From NCBI GenBank assembly GCA_018260275.1, contig JAGLBK010000023.1:1-19859 (forward strand): a stretch of 19,859 bases of DNA. Reading direction: 5' to 3'. This document shows positions 1 to 6,764 of this stretch, in pieces (the first letter of the stretch is position 1; every line of letters starts with the position of its first letter). The notes below the pieces were generated by a model. The model saw only the letters and a program-made list of their open reading frames with translations, was not told the origin of the DNA and did not search any database. This DNA is from Deinococcus sp. GTDB taxonomy: Bacteria > Deinococcota > Deinococci > Deinococcales > Deinococcaceae. The position numbers were made by a program, and so were the translations under genes.

Positions 1-225
1 GTAAGCGGCGGTACTGGCGGCCACCAGTGCGGGCTGCTGGTTGGCGGTCAGAGTCAGGTCTTCCAGTGGGCCATGCTCGACCAGCTGGCGCAGGCCCGGC
101 AGGGCGGCTTCCTTGGCCGCGTACACTTCCTCGGCGTGAGCAAATTCGCGGGTGAGGTCGGTGCCCATACCCACGGCGTGCGACCCCTGACCGGGAAACA
201 GGGCGGCGATTCTAGGCCCGCTCAT
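1..225 (-). CDS. fabD: Malonyl-CoA:ACP transacylase, N-terminal part (runs off the window)
   Basis: The 75 visible codons encode the N-terminus of FabD, which moves malonyl from malonyl-CoA to acyl carrier protein in the cytoplasm for type II fatty-acid synthesis. The start reads MSGPRIAALFPGQGSHAVGM, containing the family's FPGQGS-x-x-x-GMG signature, and a conserved NQQPAL segment follows near residue 62. The active-site GHSLG motif lies beyond the window edge. The ATG at 225-223 overlaps the TGA of the upstream fabH in an ATGA junction, which implies translational coupling and a fabH-fabD operon. Identity is secure; only the partial extent is a limitation. Confidence 0.95.
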   Translation of the reverse strand, partial: MSGPRIAALFPGQGSHAVGMGTDLTREFAHAEEVYAAKEAALPGLRQLVEHGPLEDLTLTANQQPALVAASTAAY

Positions 226-1277
226 GCGCTGACCTCCATCCCGCTAACCGCCGTTCCACGCGCCGCCGTTCCGCTGGCCGCGTGCAGCGAGGGCGTACCC
301 GCCCACCACTTCATGGTACAGGCCGCCCAGCTCAGGCCGCCGCCGAAGACCACCATCAGCAGCTCCTGGCCGTCTTTCACGCGCCCGTCATTCACGGCTT
401 CATACAGCGCAATCGGCACCGTGCCCGCACTGGTGTTGCCATAGCGGTCGAGGTTGATGACGGTCTTTTCCATCGGAATGCCGAAACGCTGGTTGGCCGC
501 CTCGATGATGCGGATGTTGGCCTGATGCGGAATGAGCCAGTCCACGTCGCTATTTTTCAGGCCCGACTTTTCCAGCACCTGCGTGCCGCTGTCGCCCAGC
601 ACGCGCACGGCGAACTTGAACACCTCGCGCCCATTCATGGTGGGGGCATCCCGCATGATCTGGCCGTCGGGAAAGGTATTCGCCAGGTTGGAGATGTACA
701 GCGCCGGGCCGCCCGCGCTGTCTGCGCCCAGCACGAAGTCCTGAAAGCCGTAGCCCTCGGGCACTTCGCCCACCACCGCGCAGCCGCAGCCGTCGCCGAA
801 CAGAATGGCGGTGTCGCGGTCGTTCTGGTCGAGCGCCTTGCTCAGCGTTTCGCCGCCCAGCACCAGCACCTTGCGTGCGCCACCGCCCAGAATCATGCCG
901 CGCGCCATGCTCAGGCCGTACACGAACCCGCTGCACGCCGTCGAAAGGTCGTAGGCCCCCACCCCGCTCAGGCCGATCTGCCCGGCCACCAGCGCCGCCG
1001 TGCTGGGGAACATGGCGTCAGGCGTGCAGGTCGCGTAGATCACCAGGTCAACGTCCTTCAGGGCGTCAGGGTCACGCGAAAGCATGTCCTGCACGGCCTT
1101 GACACCGATGGTACTGGTAAATTCGCCCTCCGCCGAAAACCGCCGCTCACGGATGCCGCTGCGCGACTCGATCCAGCCGTCCTCGATGCCCATGCGCGAC
1201 TCGAATTCCTGATTCCTGACGACCCGCTCGGGCGCGTACATGCCGATGGCGGTGATGCCGATGCTCTTGGTGGTCAT
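222..1277 (-). CDS. fabH: Beta-ketoacyl-ACP synthase III (first of two paralogues, fabD-proximal)
   Basis: A 351-residue KAS III, which condenses acyl-CoA with malonyl-ACP to start fatty-acid synthesis. The catalytic triad is visible: Cys115 in STACSGF, His251 in IPHQAN and Asn281 in RYGNTSAG. The GIRERR (residues 41-46) and FGGGLSW (311-317) blocks also fit the family. Family members are usually about 315-335 residues. The last 25 or so residues here, after MKWWAG, are a low-complexity Ala/Ser/Gly/Thr tail absent from the neighbouring paralogue. No good ribosome binding site precedes the ATG, but TAGCGT lies 7 bases upstream, matching the leaderless TANNNT pattern. The stop overlaps the fabD start by four bases. 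Confidence 0.96.
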   Translation of the reverse strand: MTTKSIGITAIGMYAPERVVRNQEFESRMGIEDGWIESRSGIRERRFSAEGEFTSTIGVKAVQDMLSRDPDALKDVDLVIYATCTPDAMFPSTAALVAGQIGLSGVGAYDLSTACSGFVYGLSMARGMILGGGARKVLVLGGETLSKALDQNDRDTAILFGDGCGCAVVGEVPEGYGFQDFVLGADSAGGPALYISNLANTFPDGQIMRDAPTMNGREVFKFAVRVLGDSGTQVLEKSGLKNSDVDWLIPHQANIRIIEAANQRFGIPMEKTVINLDRYGNTSAGTVPIALYEAVNDGRVKDGQELLMVVFGGGLSWAACTMKWWAGTPSLHAASGTAARGTAVSGMEVSA

Positions 1278-1284
1278 TTGACTT

Positions 1285-1290
1285 ACGCTA
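1285..1290 (-). promoter_or_regulatory. Leaderless -10 element of the fabD-proximal fabH
   Basis: On the minus strand TAGCGT is followed by exactly 7 bases and the fabH ATG at 1277, the spacing at which transcription would begin at the start codon. No matching -35 is seen 17 bases upstream (ACTCGC). The pattern recurs at five other genes in this window, which is the main reason for accepting it. Confidence 0.45.
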
Positions 1291-1310
1291 GCACCTTCCC
1301 GGAAATGGCG

Positions 1311-1382
1311 AGTGGTCAGGAGTGAGTGGAAAGTGGAATGGACTCGCTGTGCTTTTCCTACTGACCACTACCCACTCACTCC
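1311..1382 (-). repeat. Interleaved inverted repeats between the two fabH genes
   Basis: Two pairs of complementary arms are interleaved in the intergenic gap. AGTGGTCAG (1311-1319) is complementary to CTGACCACT (1361-1369). GGAGTGAGTGG (1319-1329) is complementary to CCACTCACTCC (1372-1382), which contains the stop codon of the upstream fabH. Because the order is a-b-a'-b', the two hairpins either exclude each other or form a pseudoknot. The arms are seen directly; any function is inference. Confidence 0.5.
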
Positions 1383-2389
1383 ACACGACTCCCCGCGTCA
1401 GCGTCCCACCACTTCAGCGCCGCCGCCCCCCAGCTGAGGCCACCGCCGAAGCCCGCCAGCACCAGCTGATCGCCCCGCTTGATCTGGCCGCTGCGCACCG
1501 CCTCGTTCAGCGCCAGCGGAATACTGGCGGCGCTGGTGTTGCCGTAGCGGTCGAGATTGACCACCGCCCGTGAAAGTGGCAGCCCGAAGCGTTCACAGGC
1601 GGCCTCGATGATGCGGATGTTGGCCTGATGGGGCACGAGCCAGTCGATGTCGGCGGTGGTCAGTCCGGCGTCCTGCATGGCCTGCTCAGCGCTGTCGCCC
1701 AGTTTACGCACGGCGAACTTGAAGACCTCGCGCCCGTTCTGGGTCAGGTGCGGCCCCATCTCAGTGCCCTCGGGCAGTTGCAGGGCGGCCCCGCGCAGAT
1801 ACAGGTGCGGCCCGCCCGCGCTGTCAGCCCCTAGCACGAACGACTGGAACCCGTAGCCCCCGGGTACCTCGCCCAGCACCACGCAGCCCGCGCCGTCGCC
1901 GAACAGGATGGCGGTGTTGCGGTCGTTCTGATCCACCAGGCCGCTCATGACCTCAGTGCCCACCACCAGCGCCCGCTTTGCCAGCCCCGCGCGGATCATG
2001 CTGTAGCTCACGCTCAAGGCATACAGGAAGCCGCTGCACGCCACACTGACATCGAAGGCCGGAACGCCGCGCAGGCCGACCTCACCCGCGATCAGGGCCG
2101 CCGTGCTGGGAAACATGGCGTCGGGGCTGCTGGTCGCGCAGATGACCACGTTCACACCGTCCAGCGCTTCTGGCGAGTGCTTCAGCAGGTCGCGCACTGC
2201 TTCGGCCCCCAGGGTGCTGCTGGTCTGCCCCGCCAACGCGTGCCGCCGCTCCCGGATTCCGCTGCGGCTCACGATCCATTCGTCGCTGGTGTCGAGGTAC
2301 TGCGCGTAGTGGGCATTGGGCACCACCTGTTCGGGTGCGTAAGCCCCGACGGCGAGGATACCGAGAGCTGGAATAGAGGCAGCAGTCAT
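1376..2389 (-). CDS. fabH: Beta-ketoacyl-ACP synthase III (second paralogue)
   Basis: A 337-residue KAS III, clearly paralogous to the next gene downstream. With the ATG at 2389, the catalytic residues are Cys118 in SVACSGF, His254 in VPHQAN and Asn284 in RYGNTSAA. GIRERR and FGGGLSWG are also present, and the protein ends after KWW with a short tail, near the family's normal length. A longer frame could start at an ATG at 2416. The shorter start is preferred because TACGGT lies 7 bases before it with a -35-like hexamer 17 bases further up, and because the longer start would sit against the inverted repeat. Two KAS III enzymes side by side may use different primers (for example straight or branched acyl-CoA), but the sequence does not say which. 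Confidence 0.94.
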   Translation of the reverse strand: MTAASIPALGILAVGAYAPEQVVPNAHYAQYLDTSDEWIVSRSGIRERRHALAGQTSSTLGAEAVRDLLKHSPEALDGVNVVICATSSPDAMFPSTAALIAGEVGLRGVPAFDVSVACSGFLYALSVSYSMIRAGLAKRALVVGTEVMSGLVDQNDRNTAILFGDGAGCVVLGEVPGGYGFQSFVLGADSAGGPHLYLRGAALQLPEGTEMGPHLTQNGREVFKFAVRKLGDSAEQAMQDAGLTTADIDWLVPHQANIRIIEAACERFGLPLSRAVVNLDRYGNTSAASIPLALNEAVRSGQIKRGDQLVLAGFGGGLSWGAAALKWWDADAGSRVE

Positions 2390-2396
2390 AAAACTG

Positions 2397-2425
2397 ACCG
2401 TAGCACTTGTGGGCATTCTTTGAAC
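2397..2425 (-). promoter_or_regulatory. Promoter of the second fabH
   Basis: The -10 is TACGGT (2397-2402), 7 bases before the ATG at 2389, and the -35 is GTTCAA (2420-2425) with a 17-base spacer. The layout implies a leaderless transcript. The -35 hexamer is one arm of the inverted repeat at 2420-2435. Confidence 0.5.
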
Positions 2426-2435
2426 AGGCGTTCAA
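2420..2435. promoter_or_regulatory. Inverted-repeat operator over the fabH -35 region
   Basis: TTGAAC-N4-GTTCAA is a perfect 6+6 base inverted repeat covering the proposed -35 of the second fabH. A further half-site TGAAC lies at 2444-2448. Its location and symmetry suit a dimeric regulator, probably one controlling lipid synthesis. The regulator's identity is unknown and is not encoded in the window. Confidence 0.55.
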
Positions 2436-3097
2436 CTAATGTCTGAACCAGGTATAGAGATATCTCTTCCTCTATTTTCTCCTACAAAAACGTCACTCAG
2501 AGTCTGGTGCCACTGCTTATCCTGATCTACTAAGAAACAAAAGCAAAGCAATGGGAAACATACCCATTCTGTATGCCACTCCTGCTTCCATACAGAAGAG
2601 ACTACTTTAAAGCTTTCCACTCGCAAGTGATTATCTAGCAGTCCAGCAACATGAAAATTTAACATTTGCGAAAACACAAATTCTGAAAAAATCAACACCG
2701 CAAATATATGCGTCATTTTACGAGGCTCGTAAAAACGTTGACGTAAAATCCAGGTGCCCAATAAAAAAATTATTAACAGTACAATAGATTGTAGTAATGT
2801 ATACATTTGAAGGGTCCTATATAAATCAGGCGACTCCTTCTTATTTAAATAGTATGTAATTTCCGTTATCCAGTAATTAGGTATAGATGAGTTACCTGAA
2901 TGACAAGCCATACGCTGATCTGCATAAGAACATCTTACCTTAGATTTTACTTCCTCTGATGACAGAGAGGGAGGGCCAATATCTATAAGTGACATCACCC
3001 CAGCCAGTAAAACCAGAAGGAAAGCCGCAAAAAATTACCAAAATACTCCACGCATATAAACAAAATCATGTAAAAGTTCAGCAAATGCACTGTACAT
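2432..3097 (-). pseudogene. AT-rich membrane protein gene interrupted by one in-frame TAA
   Basis: I do not recognise the family. An ATG at 3097 with a strong ribosome binding site (AGGAGAGGTG at 3101-3110) opens a frame of 20 codons that reaches TAA at 3035-3037. The same frame then continues for 200 codons to TGA at 2432. Directly after the TAA comes a hydrophobic run, FFAAFLLVLLAGV, that looks like part of a first membrane segment. It is followed by a probably extracytoplasmic stretch with two Cys near CSYADQRMAC, then membrane segments around LLQSIVLLIIFLLGTWIL, IFAVLIFSEFVF and VCFPLLCFCFLV. Without suppression of the TAA, only a 187-residue product from ATG 2995 (or GTG 2998) is available, and it lacks the first segment. 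Base composition is far more AT-rich than every neighbour, suggesting horizontal acquisition. Nonsense mutation, sequencing error and programmed readthrough all remain possible. Confidence 0.65.
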
Positions 3098-3114
3098 TCT
3101 CACCTCTCCTCATC

Positions 3115-3142
3115 ATTCTAAGTATGCCTCAGGGAACAACAA
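3115..3142 (-). promoter_or_regulatory. Promoter of the AT-rich membrane protein gene
   Basis: TAGAAT (3115-3120) is a near-consensus -10, and TTGTTG (3137-3142) is a possible -35 with a 16-base spacer. The -35 overlaps the T-run of the trigger factor terminator. The ribosome binding site and ATG 3097 follow closely, supporting the longer original start. Confidence 0.4.
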
Positions 3143-3170
3143 AAAAGGCGCATCCCGCAGGACACGCCTT
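3139..3170 (-). terminator. Rho-independent terminator of tig
   Basis: On the minus strand, AAGGCGTGTCC and GGATGCGCCTT form an 11-pair stem (two G-U pairs) around a TGCG loop. Six T residues follow immediately. It begins 18 bases after the tig stop codon. Confidence 0.9.
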
Positions 3171-3187
3171 CTTCACTTGACCGGAGC

Positions 3188-4549
3188 TTACTCTTCGGTT
3201 TTGGCTTCTTCGCCCTCGGCGTTCTTATCGTCGGCGGGCTTTTCTTCGGCCTCAGCCTTGGCTTCGGAGTCGCCAGCTTTTGGCGCGTCGGCTTTCGCCT
3301 CGTCCTGCTTGGCTTCACCCGATAGCTGGGCAATAGCCTGAGTCAGACCCTTCTCGCGCAGCAGGCTGATGTAGTACGAGTTCAGTCCGTTAGGCCCGAG
3401 CTGATCGGCCAGCTGCTGAGCGGCCATGCCGTTCATCTGGGCCACGGCGCTGATGGTCTGGTTGAATTCCATATCGCTGACCTGCACGCCCATTTCCTCA
3501 GCCAGTTGCTCCAGGGCCAGGTCGCGGCGCACGCGGGTTTCGGCGTTCTTGGTCAGGTTGTCCATGAACTCGCCCAGCTTGTCCTGCTCCTGCATGAACT
3601 GCTCGTACTCGCGCCACTGCACGCCCTGACGGCGCAGATCGTCCTTGATCTCTTCCATCATGCCGTCGCGGCGGTTGTTGATGAGGGCCTGGGGAATGTC
3701 CACGGTCATGCCCTCGACGAGGTGGGTCACCAGTTCCTCGCGGCGGGCGTTTTCGCCTTCCTGGCGGGCGCGGGTTTCCAGCTCGGCCTTCAGATCGGTG
3801 CGCAGGCGGTCCATCGACTCGAAGTTCAGGCTCTTGGCGAACTCGTCGTTCAACTCCTGCAACTTCTTGGTCTTCACGTCCTGCACCGTCACGGTCACGG
3901 TATGCGCCGGGTGCTCATGGTCGCCGTGCTGGTGGGCCGGAACGCTGATTTCGACGGTGTCGCCCTTGCTTTTGCCCAGCAGCGCCGACTTGACGTGTTC
4001 CTCGGCCTTATCCATGTAGATAGGGTAAGTGCCGCCGTCTGCGCCCTGCTCCTCGATGGTCACCTGGTCGCCGTCTTCGATGGCACGCTCGGCAGTCTCA
4101 AAGACAGCGTTGCGCTCCTGCAAATCGCTGAGGGTACGGTTCATCACCTCGTCGGTGATCTCGGGGCTGAGGGCGGTCAGTTTGATCTGCCTCCAGTCAC
4201 CGAGCTTGACTTCGGGGTAGGTTTCGCCCTTAACGATGAATTCGAAGCTTTGACCACTGACAAGTTCCTTGGGATCAATCTGGGCGTCGACGAGGTTCAG
4301 CTTCAGCTCACGTGCTCCCTGGGGGTAGTACGTCTGGAGCAGACGGTCCATAACCTGGCTCTCGACGTACCCCTGGCCCACGCGGCTTTCGAGAACCTTG
4401 CGGGGCGCTTTGCCGGGGCGGAAGCCGGGAACGCGCACGTCGCGGGCCAGACCGGCCCAGACCTGCTCGTACGTGCGGTTGACTTCGGCGGCGGGCACCG
4501 AAACCTTGAACTCGACCTTGTTGCCTTCTTTGCTGACTAACTCTGCCAT
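3188..4549 (-). CDS. tig: Trigger factor (ribosome-associated chaperone)
   Basis: The product has 453 residues. It binds at the ribosome exit tunnel and shields nascent chains. The N-terminal ribosome-binding domain carries the signature GFRPGKAP at residues 42-49. A middle domain around 155-230 sits where the FKBP-type prolyl isomerase domain normally lies, but it is short, lacks the usual IPGFE-type block, and ends in a His-rich stretch (AHQHGDHEHPAH, 205-216). The helical C-terminal chaperone arms follow to about 410. The last 43 residues are a low-complexity Ala/Glu/Lys/Asp tail. The ATG at 4549 was chosen over an upstream in-frame ATG at 4630 because GGGAGAG lies just before it and MAELVSKEGNKVEFK matches the family's first strand. 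The gene is monocistronic, with its own terminator. Confidence 0.96.
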   Translation of the reverse strand: MAELVSKEGNKVEFKVSVPAAEVNRTYEQVWAGLARDVRVPGFRPGKAPRKVLESRVGQGYVESQVMDRLLQTYYPQGARELKLNLVDAQIDPKELVSGQSFEFIVKGETYPEVKLGDWRQIKLTALSPEITDEVMNRTLSDLQERNAVFETAERAIEDGDQVTIEEQGADGGTYPIYMDKAEEHVKSALLGKSKGDTVEISVPAHQHGDHEHPAHTVTVTVQDVKTKKLQELNDEFAKSLNFESMDRLRTDLKAELETRARQEGENARREELVTHLVEGMTVDIPQALINNRRDGMMEEIKDDLRRQGVQWREYEQFMQEQDKLGEFMDNLTKNAETRVRRDLALEQLAEEMGVQVSDMEFNQTISAVAQMNGMAAQQLADQLGPNGLNSYYISLLREKGLTQAIAQLSGEAKQDEAKADAPKAGDSEAKAEAEEKPADDKNAEGEEAKTEE

Positions 4550-4888
4550 GACTCTCCCATCCTGCCCGCTTCCTGGGTGCTGAAGCGTGGCCGTATCGTA
4601 TGTTGCGTGTGCTCTTGCCGTGAGCCTCAACTTGCCCGGCTACGCGACATGCCGCCGCTCATCATAGTGCTTCCCGGCCCCTGACGCGAGACCCCAGGCG
4701 CCAGTGCCCTCGCGGCGCACCCTTTCAGACGCGTCACAGCGCCCATAATCCGGGTGAATTGACCTGCCCCTGACCCGGCAGCCCGCTCAAAGCAGTCATG
4801 TTCGGCCAGAGATATGCCTGGTTCGTTTCACGCTTTGGCCTCCGGGTGGAAAAGCCCAGGACCTCCGGAGCATTTTTGGGGGAAAAAG
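4550..4888. other. Intergenic region between divergent tig and mraZ
   Basis: There is no supported gene here. The tig promoter should lie in the first 100 bases: CATACGAT near 4594-4601 (minus strand) is a possible -10 without a convincing -35. On the plus strand the tract holds short repeated CCTCCGG words near 4840-4870 and nothing I can assign. The MraZ boxes begin at its right edge. Confidence 0.5.
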
Positions 4889-4913
4889 TGGGAAACGGTG
4901 GTAAATCGTGGTA
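4889..4913 (+). promoter_or_regulatory. MraZ box cluster 1 at the mraZ promoter
   Basis: TGGGA (4889-4893), TGGTA (4899-4903) and TGGTA (4909-4913) repeat with an exact 10-base period. This matches the TGGNN-N5 direct repeats known to be bound by MraZ in other bacteria. The cluster sits just before and over the -35 zone of the candidate promoter, so MraZ autorepression is expected. Confidence 0.8.
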
Positions 4914-4927
4914 AGGCTTGTTACACT
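4899..4927 (+). promoter_or_regulatory. Candidate promoter of the mraZ cluster
   Basis: TACACT at 4922-4927 is a good -10. The -35 position 17 bases upstream is TGGTAA (4899-4904), a poor match that falls inside the second MraZ box. Transcription would start near 4934, leaving a leader of about 95 bases before mraZ. Confidence 0.5.
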
Positions 4928-5000
4928 CTGAAGGCAGCCTGAAGATTCTGCTCGTGGGCTTTTTCGGGCTGTTTTGATCCCTGTGTCGCCCTGCCCAAAG

Positions 5001-5015
5001 TGGGACGGCGTGGGA
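5001..5015 (+). promoter_or_regulatory. MraZ box cluster 2 directly before the mraZ ribosome binding site
   Basis: TGGGA (5001-5005) and TGGGA (5011-5015) are spaced by exactly 10 bases, the same period and core as cluster 1. They end two bases before the AGAGGAG ribosome binding site. The site would lie within the transcript, or upstream of a second start. Confidence 0.6.
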
Positions 5016-5028
5016 AAGAGGAGTGGCT

Positions 5029-5457
5029 ATGCCCTTTGGAGAGTACCCCTACACGATTGACGATAAAGGCCGCGTCGTGATGCCACCGCCTTTTCGTGAA
5101 TTTGTGGAAGACGGCATGATCCTGACCAGGGGCATGGAGGGGTGCCTGTACGTTTTTCCTCTGGCGAGCTGGAAACGGGTCGAGGAACAACTCGAAGGGT
5201 TGCCCCTTACCGACGCCGAGTCGCGCTCGTTCGTGCGCTTCTTCTACTCGGGAGCCAGCAAAACGCGCCTGGACAACCAGAGCCGCGTTTCGGTGCCTCA
5301 GACCCTGCGGGATTTTGCCCAGTTGCAGGGCGACGTGATCGTGGCGGGCGCACCGGGCCGACTTGAACTCTGGAGTCCAGCCCGCTGGGAAGCCGTGATC
5401 AGCGCCGTGCAGAACAACCCCCCTAAACCTGAACTGCTCGCCAATTTCGTGGCGTAA
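5029..5457 (+). CDS. mraZ: Transcriptional regulator MraZ
   Basis: This 142-residue protein has two tandem SpoVT/AbrB-type swapped-hairpin domains, each with the family's DxxxR motif: DDKGR (Asp11-Arg15) and DNQSR (Asp82-Arg86). MraZ proteins form rings that bind repeated TGG-containing boxes and control the division and cell-wall cluster; such boxes lie at 4889-4913 and 5001-5015. The length is typical (about 143). ATG 5029 was chosen because AGAGGAG sits 6 bases upstream; an in-frame GTG at 5023 overlaps that ribosome binding site and is unlikely to be used. It is the first gene of the cluster, with rsmH starting 18 bases after its stop. Confidence 0.96.
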   Translation: MPFGEYPYTIDDKGRVVMPPPFREFVEDGMILTRGMEGCLYVFPLASWKRVEEQLEGLPLTDAESRSFVRFFYSGASKTRLDNQSRVSVPQTLRDFAQLQGDVIVAGAPGRLELWSPARWEAVISAVQNNPPKPELLANFVA

Positions 5458-5475
5458 CCAAAAAGAAGTAGAAAG

Positions 5476-6393
5476 ATGACTGCTATTCCAACCCTCACCC
5501 ACCTGCCTGTCCTGGCTGCCGAAGTCGTGGACGCCCTGCAACCCGCCCCCGGTAAAGTCTTTGTGGACGGCACCCTGGGCGGCGCGGGCCATACCCGCCT
5601 GCTGCTTGAGGCCGGTGCCAGGGTCTACGGCATCGACCAGGACCCCTTTGCCCTCGAACGCGCCCGCCAGCAGGAAGGGCTTGAAGGCCTGACCGTGGTC
5701 CAGGGCAACTACCGCGACATGGCCGAATTGCTGGCCGCGCAGGGTGTGAATGCTGTAGACGGCGTCTTGCTCGATATCGGGGTCAGCAGTTTTCAGCTTG
5801 ATGACGGCGAACGGGGCTTTTCGTATCACACCGAGGCCCCGCTCGATATGCGTATGTCCCAGAGTGGCGAGAGTGCCGCCGACGTGGTCAACGGGTACGC
5901 CCCCGAGGACCTCGCCTCGATCATTTACGAGTACGGCGAAGACCGCCTCTCGCGCCGTATCGCGCGGGCCATCGTGCAGGCGCGGGAACAGGCCCCAATC
6001 GAGACCACCGTGCAACTTGCCGACATCGTCAAGCGGGCCTATCCGGGGTTTTCCAAGGGGATTCACCCAGCGCGGCGCACTTTTCAGGCCCTGAGAATTT
6101 ATGTCAACGACGAACTGGGCGCTCTGCGCGACGGCCTAAGCGCTGCCGAAACGATCCTGAAACCGGGCGGGCGGCTGGCCGTGATCAGCTTTCACTCGCT
6201 GGAAGACCGCATCGTCAAGCGCTTTTTGCTGGGCAGTGAAACCCTGAGCGCCCTGACCAAGCGGCCCCTGATCGCCTCCGAGGCCGAGCAGGACAGCAAC
6301 CCACGCGCCCGGAGCGCCAAACTGCGGACCGCCGAGAAAAAGGGCCCAGGGGAAAAGGGCCCAGAGCACAAGGGCACAGGGGAAAAGTCATGA
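5476..6393 (+). CDS. rsmH: 16S rRNA (cytosine1402-N4)-methyltransferase
   Basis: RsmH (MraW) uses S-adenosylmethionine to methylate C1402 in the 16S rRNA P-site. The 305-residue product shows the expected blocks in order: HLPVL (9-13), the SAM-binding DGTLGGAGH (31-39), LLDIGVSSFQLD (98-109), PLDMRM (122-127), the RRIARAIV helix, HPARRTFQALRI, the SFHSLEDRIVK segment and NPRARSAKLR. The C-terminus adds a hydrophilic Lys/Gly/Glu tail made of imperfect repeats of EKGP. The upstream ribosome binding site is weak (AAGAAGTAGAAAG). Its TGA overlaps the next ATG by four bases, indicating coupled translation. Confidence 0.97.
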   Translation: MTAIPTLTHLPVLAAEVVDALQPAPGKVFVDGTLGGAGHTRLLLEAGARVYGIDQDPFALERARQQEGLEGLTVVQGNYRDMAELLAAQGVNAVDGVLLDIGVSSFQLDDGERGFSYHTEAPLDMRMSQSGESAADVVNGYAPEDLASIIYEYGEDRLSRRIARAIVQAREQAPIETTVQLADIVKRAYPGFSKGIHPARRTFQALRIYVNDELGALRDGLSAAETILKPGGRLAVISFHSLEDRIVKRFLLGSETLSALTKRPLIASEAEQDSNPRARSAKLRTAEKKGPGEKGPEHKGTGEKS

Positions 6394-6764
6394 CGACTCG
6401 CCTGCCCCTGAGCATCGACACGGCCCCGGCCACGTGGCAATGGCGGACTCTGCGTTACCTGTCCATCTATCTGCTGCTGGCGATGACCCTGATCGCCGTG
6501 CGGTACAAGACGCAGCATGTGCGCCCCAATCTGCTTGATCTGCAAAAGCAGGAGGCCACCCTGCTGACCCAGCGCGATAACCTCGAAATTGCCGTACAGG
6601 TCGCCGTGACCCCCCAGAAGATTCAGGAGTGGGCGGCGGGCAACGGCATGATCCATTTCGCCGAGAGCCCCAAAACGGCCCGTGATCTGGGACAGGCCGC
6701 CGCGCCGCTGACTTTACCGACCACCAACAACAACACCATCGAGGTGAAGACGCAATGGAAGTAA
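6390..6764 (+). CDS. FtsL-like small divisome membrane protein
   Basis: This 124-residue protein has one membrane segment at about 21-38 (LRYLSIYLLLAMTLIAV). A short predicted coiled coil follows at about 47-70, then TPQKIQEWAAGNGMIHF, which resembles the FtsL segment after its coiled coil. Size, topology and position between rsmH and ftsI are those of FtsL, which recruits and activates septal peptidoglycan synthesis with FtsB and FtsI. FtsL sequences diverge fast, so the call depends largely on position and topology. It overlaps rsmH by 4 bases and ftsI by 10. Confidence 0.75.
   Translation: MTTRLPLSIDTAPATWQWRTLRYLSIYLLLAMTLIAVRYKTQHVRPNLLDLQKQEATLLTQRDNLEIAVQVAVTPQKIQEWAAGNGMIHFAESPKTARDLGQAAAPLTLPTTNNNTIEVKTQWK

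Noticed and set aside
3506..4540. 344-codon plus-strand frame antisense to tig
   Set aside because: It lies entirely within tig, its product is a low-complexity Leu/Val/His/Gly string with no family match, and it has no ribosome binding site. High GC makes such shadow frames common.
4921..6066. 381-codon minus-strand frame over mraZ and rsmH
   Set aside because: It is antisense to two secure genes, with no recognisable domain and no promoter; a codon-bias shadow.
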